A program made the translations under genes and the position numbers. Positions 14,949 to 17,575 of a DNA stretch of 17,575 nucleotides are shown one piece after another; position 1 is the first letter of the stretch, and each line of letters opens with the position of its first letter. The stretch comes from CAYYOS01 sp964473355 (GTDB taxonomy: Bacteria > Pseudomonadota > Gammaproteobacteria > Burkholderiales > REEB80), in contig CAYYOS010000043.1 in the NCBI GenBank assembly GCA_964473355.1, positions 1 to 17,575 on the forward strand, read 5' to 3'. The notes under the pieces are model-generated. The model worked only from the letters and a program-made list of their open reading frames with translations. It was not told the origin of the DNA and made no database searches.

Positions 14949-16319
14949 TTACTGCACGCTGAGCGTGGGGGCGCGGGGCCGCGTCGAAGGCGTAACGCCG
15001 ATAATCTCGTTTCCCGTCGGGTAAGCACCCATATCGACGCCATCACGCCCTGTGCCCCGCGCGGGTGAGCCTAATTGAAGTTTGAAATTACCTTGGGCGG
15101 CGTTCACAAACGAGGGATCCCCTGTCAAAGAATTAGTGTCGAAATTTGTGGTCGCGCGCCATTGACTGAAGGTCTGAGCGCTTCCACCGTATTGCCACTT
15201 TGCGAAGGTGCTGGCCACCGACGACCAAAAATTATAGTTAGAATATGAGATGTATGTCATCCAGTCCGGGGTCCCCAAGTCCTCGATTTGGTACCCGCCG
15301 CCAGATGCTTGGGATACGATATTGTTCCAAAACTGATTGTCCACTGAATTTAGTTGCCACTGATTGTGGAATAGTCTGACGTTATACGCAGTGTTATTGT
15401 ACACGCGCCAATAGCGGGAGTTATGGTTCAAGTGAAACGCGCGATCTACGTTGATGATGATATTCTGGTAAAACGTTTCGTTGTCCGCGTAGGTAGCGCC
15501 GTTGGTGCCACCCTTGCCAAGAAAGCCAACCGGGGCGTTACGCGCGATATTGCGGCGCCAGATATTATAGTGGATGTTCCCGGCTTTCTGGCCGAAGGCA
15601 CTGTGAACGACACCGTTACTGGCGTCAGCGTCGTTGTTCTCGATCAGGTTATACGACGATCCAAAGTTCATAATCGCTGCGGTGTTCTCGGAATTGTTCC
15701 CCGAACTGCGCATACTGCGAACGAGATTGTTTCTAATAATGTTGTTGTCACTGACGTGTACTGCAATGCCCCAGTTCAAGCTGGCATCATCACCTTGCTG
15801 GCTGCCGTACACTACCTCGCAATTTTGGATTGTGACGTATTGGCTTTCACCTTGTACGTCATTATGTATCTTAAGCATGCCCTCGGACTTGAAACCGTCG
15901 ACTGTGACGTAGCGCTTTTGATAAATGCTCATTGCGGGATAAGTACTCTGGGTTGACGTATTATAGTCGCGCGGCACCAATACCGCGCCTAACGGTGGAT
16001 CCGATTTAATTGTGATCGGGCGATTCGGCTCACCGGATCGGGCCGGGGTGAAAGCCGAATACCAGGTGGCGTTGGGGTCGCTGTATCGGCCAGGCTTGAC
16101 AATGACGTAGTCGCCGGCCATTGCCGCCGCAACACCGGCGCTCAACGTACGGAAGGGTTGCGTTTCTGTACCAGTGCCGCTATCGGACGCATTCGGATGA
16201 CTGATATTGACGTACCAATTCCGGGCGATTGATTTATCGCAGACAAAAAACACCAGTGCCACGGTCAAAGCTAGCAGGCTCGGCAAAGGATAGGTTTTCA
16301 TGGCGCTACAAGTTTTCAC
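14949..16319 (-). CDS. exported right-handed beta-helix protein B (pectate-lyase-like superfamily)
   Basis: A 456-residue secreted protein. GTG 16319 has AGGAG twelve bases upstream; in-frame ATG 16301 is an alternative with no nearby ribosome site. The signal peptide ends KSIA and the mature part begins RNWYVN, matching the KNLYVD of protein C. FRTLSAGVAAAMAGDYVIVKPGRY is the usual first coil of this superfamily. Helix coils follow, rich in Asn ladders (YVTIQNCEVV, NIIRNNLVRS, NLIENNDAD). The core block SAFGQK.GN....WRRNIARNA..GFLG is shared almost residue for residue with protein A, encoded upstream. The C-terminal part has DPSFVNAAQGNFKLQLGSPARG, VDMGAYPTGNEIIG and the tail RPRAPTLSVQ. A cysteine near the end of the signal peptide is preceded by Val, so it does not make a lipobox. 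Proteins A and B are tandem paralogues. Role is inferred as polysaccharide lyase, epimerase or binding protein. Confidence 0.82.
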   Translation of the reverse strand: MKTCSAMKTYPLPSLLALTVALVFFVCDKSIARNWYVNISHPNASDSGTGTETQPFRTLSAGVAAAMAGDYVIVKPGRYSDPNATWYSAFTPARSGEPNRPITIKSDPPLGAVLVPRDYNTSTQSTYPAMSIYQKRYVTVDGFKSEGMLKIHNDVQGESQYVTIQNCEVVYGSQQGDDASLNWGIAVHVSDNNIIRNNLVRSMRSSGNNSENTAAIMNFGSSYNLIENNDADASNGVVHSAFGQKAGNIHYNIWRRNIARNAPVGFLGKGGTNGATYADNETFYQNIIINVDRAFHLNHNSRYWRVYNNTAYNVRLFHNQWQLNSVDNQFWNNIVSQASGGGYQIEDLGTPDWMTYISYSNYNFWSSVASTFAKWQYGGSAQTFSQWRATTNFDTNSLTGDPSFVNAAQGNFKLQLGSPARGTGRDGVDMGAYPTGNEIIGVTPSTRPRAPTLSVQ

Positions 16320-16497
16320 GATTGCTGCTATCTCCTATCAATTAACTCGAAGGGCCAGTGGTGGCGAAGGACGAACCTTCGCGAGTCGGACAACGGACTG
16401 AATCCGACTTGCTAGCTTGCTATTGGTAAAACGGTCACCCCAAACTGGTGTTGAAACGATCTTTCTTTGAAGCATAAGAGGTTCTATCGATCCCGTC
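16320..16497 (-). other. 178-base leader between two beta-helix genes with two tandem hairpins
   Basis: This gap is much longer than the others in the exported-protein cluster, apart from the 79 bases at 14870-14948. Two adjacent perfect inverted repeats occur: AGTCGGA 16384-16390 with TCCGACT 16403-16409, and GCGAAGG 16364-16370 with CCTTCGC 16376-16382. A further CGAAGGG at 16349-16355 could pair with the same CCTTCG in place of the nearer partner, so alternative folds are possible. No T tract follows. A long reading frame on the minus strand here (up to 16658) overlaps protein A and has no family features. I see no clear sigma-70 promoter. Confidence 0.45.
16364..16409 (-). promoter_or_regulatory. 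tandem hairpins, possible processing, attenuation or mRNA-stability element
   Basis: Two seven-base-pair perfect stems, with loops of 12 and 5 bases, lie one base apart between beta-helix genes A and B, about 45 bases ahead of the AGGAG of gene B. The structure is seen directly; function is inference. It could lower read-through, set differential expression of A and B, or regulate translation of B. Confidence 0.4.
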
Positions 16498-17575
16498 TTA
16501 TTGCAGGGTAAGTGTCGGTGCGACTGGCCGTGGCAATAAACTAACGCCAATGACTTCGTTACCAGTCGGATAGGCTCCGATATCCACACCTGCCCGTCCG
16601 CGGCCCTTCGCCGGCGAACCGTTTTGCAGCTTAAATATTCCGCCCGCTGCGTTGACAAACAGCGGATTAGAATTGATCGAGTTGTCGTCGAACACCGTCG
16701 CGCCCTGCCAGCTGCTTAGGCTACCGATCGTACCGCTACCCCAGTTCCACATGCCCATGCGCGTGACGTTATAGAAGAGATTATGATCTGATTCCGTGAG
16801 GAATTGGCCGAAAGTCGGATCGTCCGCGCCATCGATGTCGTATGCGGTTACAGCTTGATATACGAGATTATTCCAAACCCGGAAACCGGTGTTGGTCGTG
16901 GGCAACGTTCCGCCACGTATGTCGTGCATGAATGCCGTCACGTTGTAAACCGTGTTGTTGTGCACCGCCCAACGTTGAGCATTGTGATCCAGCCTAAATG
17001 CTTCTTCGCTGTCGATGACGATATTCTGATAATACGTATTATCTGTTGAATATCGATCACCATTCGTGGACCCCATTCCTAGAAAACCGGCACGCGCATT
17101 TCGCGCGATATTGCGACGCCATGTATTAAACGTTAGGTTGCCGCCTTTCTGACCGAATGCGCTAAAGACGGCGCCGATCCCGGCGTCGGCTTCATTGTTC
17201 TCGATGATATTCCGGTGCGAACCAAAACCCACCATAATCGCTGCAGAGTTATGCAACCCGTTGCCGAGTCCCGGCTGCATATTGTGAACCAGGTTGTTGG
17301 CCACGGTACTGTCGCTGCTGGAATGCACAATCAGACCCCAATGCAAGCTGACGTCGCCATTTTCGATACCGCCCCTTACTACCTCGCAATTCCTAATGGT
17401 GATGAACTGGCTATTGTGCATCTTGAGCATGCCTTGCGACTTGAAACCGTCAACAACGATGTACTGCCGATTGAGTATACCTAATGCGACCACGTTGTCG
17501 TTGCGTGCGGTCACCACGGCGGCTAACGGCACCTCGGACTTAATCGTGATGGGGTTGGTTGCCGTGCCAGAGCGG
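16498..17575 (-). CDS. exported right-handed beta-helix protein A, 5' end beyond the window
   Basis: At least 358 residues are visible; the frame is open to the window edge. The edge-proximal residues RSGTATNPITIKSEVPL align with RSGEPNRPITIKSDPPL of protein B, so the GTG at 17532 is not the start and about 80 N-terminal residues with the signal peptide lie outside. Shared blocks with B are VDGFKS(E/Q)GMLK.HN, NCEVV.G, SAFGQKGGN, WRRNIARNA, NPLFVNAAGGIFKLQNGSPAKG and VDIGAYPTGNEVIG. The tail is RPVAPTLTLQ. The two genes are a tandem duplication that has diverged to roughly half identity by eye. The superfamily suggests lyase, C5-epimerase or binding activity on an acidic polysaccharide; Lys and two Arg of GQK...WRR are conserved in both copies and could be functional, but this is a guess. 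Confidence 0.8.
   Translation of the reverse strand, partial: RSGTATNPITIKSEVPLAAVVTARNDNVVALGILNRQYIVVDGFKSQGMLKMHNSQFITIRNCEVVRGGIENGDVSLHWGLIVHSSSDSTVANNLVHNMQPGLGNGLHNSAAIMVGFGSHRNIIENNEADAGIGAVFSAFGQKGGNLTFNTWRRNIARNARAGFLGMGSTNGDRYSTDNTYYQNIVIDSEEAFRLDHNAQRWAVHNNTVYNVTAFMHDIRGGTLPTTNTGFRVWNNLVYQAVTAYDIDGADDPTFGQFLTESDHNLFYNVTRMGMWNWGSGTIGSLSSWQGATVFDDNSINSNPLFVNAAGGIFKLQNGSPAKGRGRAGVDIGAYPTGNEVIGVSLLPRPVAPTLTLQ

Noticed and set aside
14870..15046. Upstream extension of beta-helix gene C to 15046.
   Set aside because: It would overlap gene B by 98 bases and put an Arg-rich segment ahead of a clear signal peptide that starts at 14869.
13202..15956. Long plus-strand reading frames (13202-13576, 13925-14341, 14372-14809, 15423-15956) antisense to the beta-helix and jelly-roll genes.
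   Set aside because: They are Ala/Val/Ile-rich mirror translations of repetitive coils with no signal peptide, family features or ribosome sites. The minus-strand frames carry the recognisable proteins.
16200..16319. Lipoprotein signal in beta-helix protein B (Cys near the end of the hydrophobic core).
   Set aside because: The residue before the Cys is Val, not Gly/Ala/Ser, and the equivalent site in protein C has no Cys. Ordinary signal-peptidase cleavage after SIA or AIA is more likely.
11591..16530. Possible exosortase (PEP-CTERM) or sortase anchoring of the exported proteins.
   Set aside because: The tails have no PEP or LPXTG motif, no C-terminal membrane helix and no terminal Arg cluster, and no sortase or exosortase gene is present.
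16338..16658. Minus-strand 106-codon frame spanning the gap between beta-helix genes A and B.
   Set aside because: It overlaps the conserved C-terminus of gene A in another frame, has a basic composition without family features, and covers the hairpin region.

Overview
The window looks like a scaffold piece from a Gram-negative bacterium, most likely a beta- or gammaproteobacterium. The evidence is a TviB/WbpO-type dehydrogenase followed by a TviC/WbpP-type epimerase, a periplasmic PBP4-type peptidase, several Sec signal peptides, and dense two-component/c-di-GMP signalling genes. I cannot place it to genus. A run of 21 Ns (468-488) breaks the first gene and shows that this is a gapped draft assembly.

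Layout. (1) 57-3802, plus strand: a tightly packed operon of three genes. They are a UDP-N-acetylhexosamine 6-dehydrogenase (tviB-like, interrupted by the N gap), a UDP-GlcNAc 4-epimerase (tviC/wbpP-like) and a PBP4-family D-Ala-D-Ala carboxypeptidase/endopeptidase (dacB-like). The first two would make UDP-GalNAc(A)-type precursors for a surface polysaccharide. (2) 3841-11345, minus strand, convergent with region 1: a four-gene signalling operon. In transcription order it encodes a REC-PAS-PAS-GGDEF protein, a REC-REC-GGDEF-EAL protein, a membrane-bound CHASE-PAS-PAS histidine kinase, and a stand-alone Rcp1-type response regulator. The kinase transmitter and its receivers resemble the cyanobacterial phytochrome pair Cph1/Rcp1, but the input is a 7-TM plus CHASE module. 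(3) 11591 to beyond 17575, minus strand: at least five genes for exported proteins in a row. In transcription order they are three right-handed beta-helix (pectate-lyase-like) proteins and two concanavalin-like jelly-roll proteins. The first beta-helix gene runs off the window.

The most striking pattern is that all five exported proteins, from two unrelated folds, end in nearly the same short tail: Arg-Pro-x-x-Pro-Thr, then two to four residues, then a final Gln or Lys at the stop codon. I read the window as a candidate exopolysaccharide production and modification locus: precursor synthesis, secreted polysaccharide-active or polysaccharide-binding proteins with a common terminal tag, and a c-di-GMP/phosphorelay control unit between them. 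The enzyme identities in region 1 and the domain calls in region 2 are strong. The substrates of the exported proteins, and any functional link between the three regions, are inference.

No gene-free stretch exceeds 300 bases. The longest are 11346-11590 and 16320-16497. I see no tRNA, rRNA, CRISPR array, insertion sequence or convincing intrinsic terminator.
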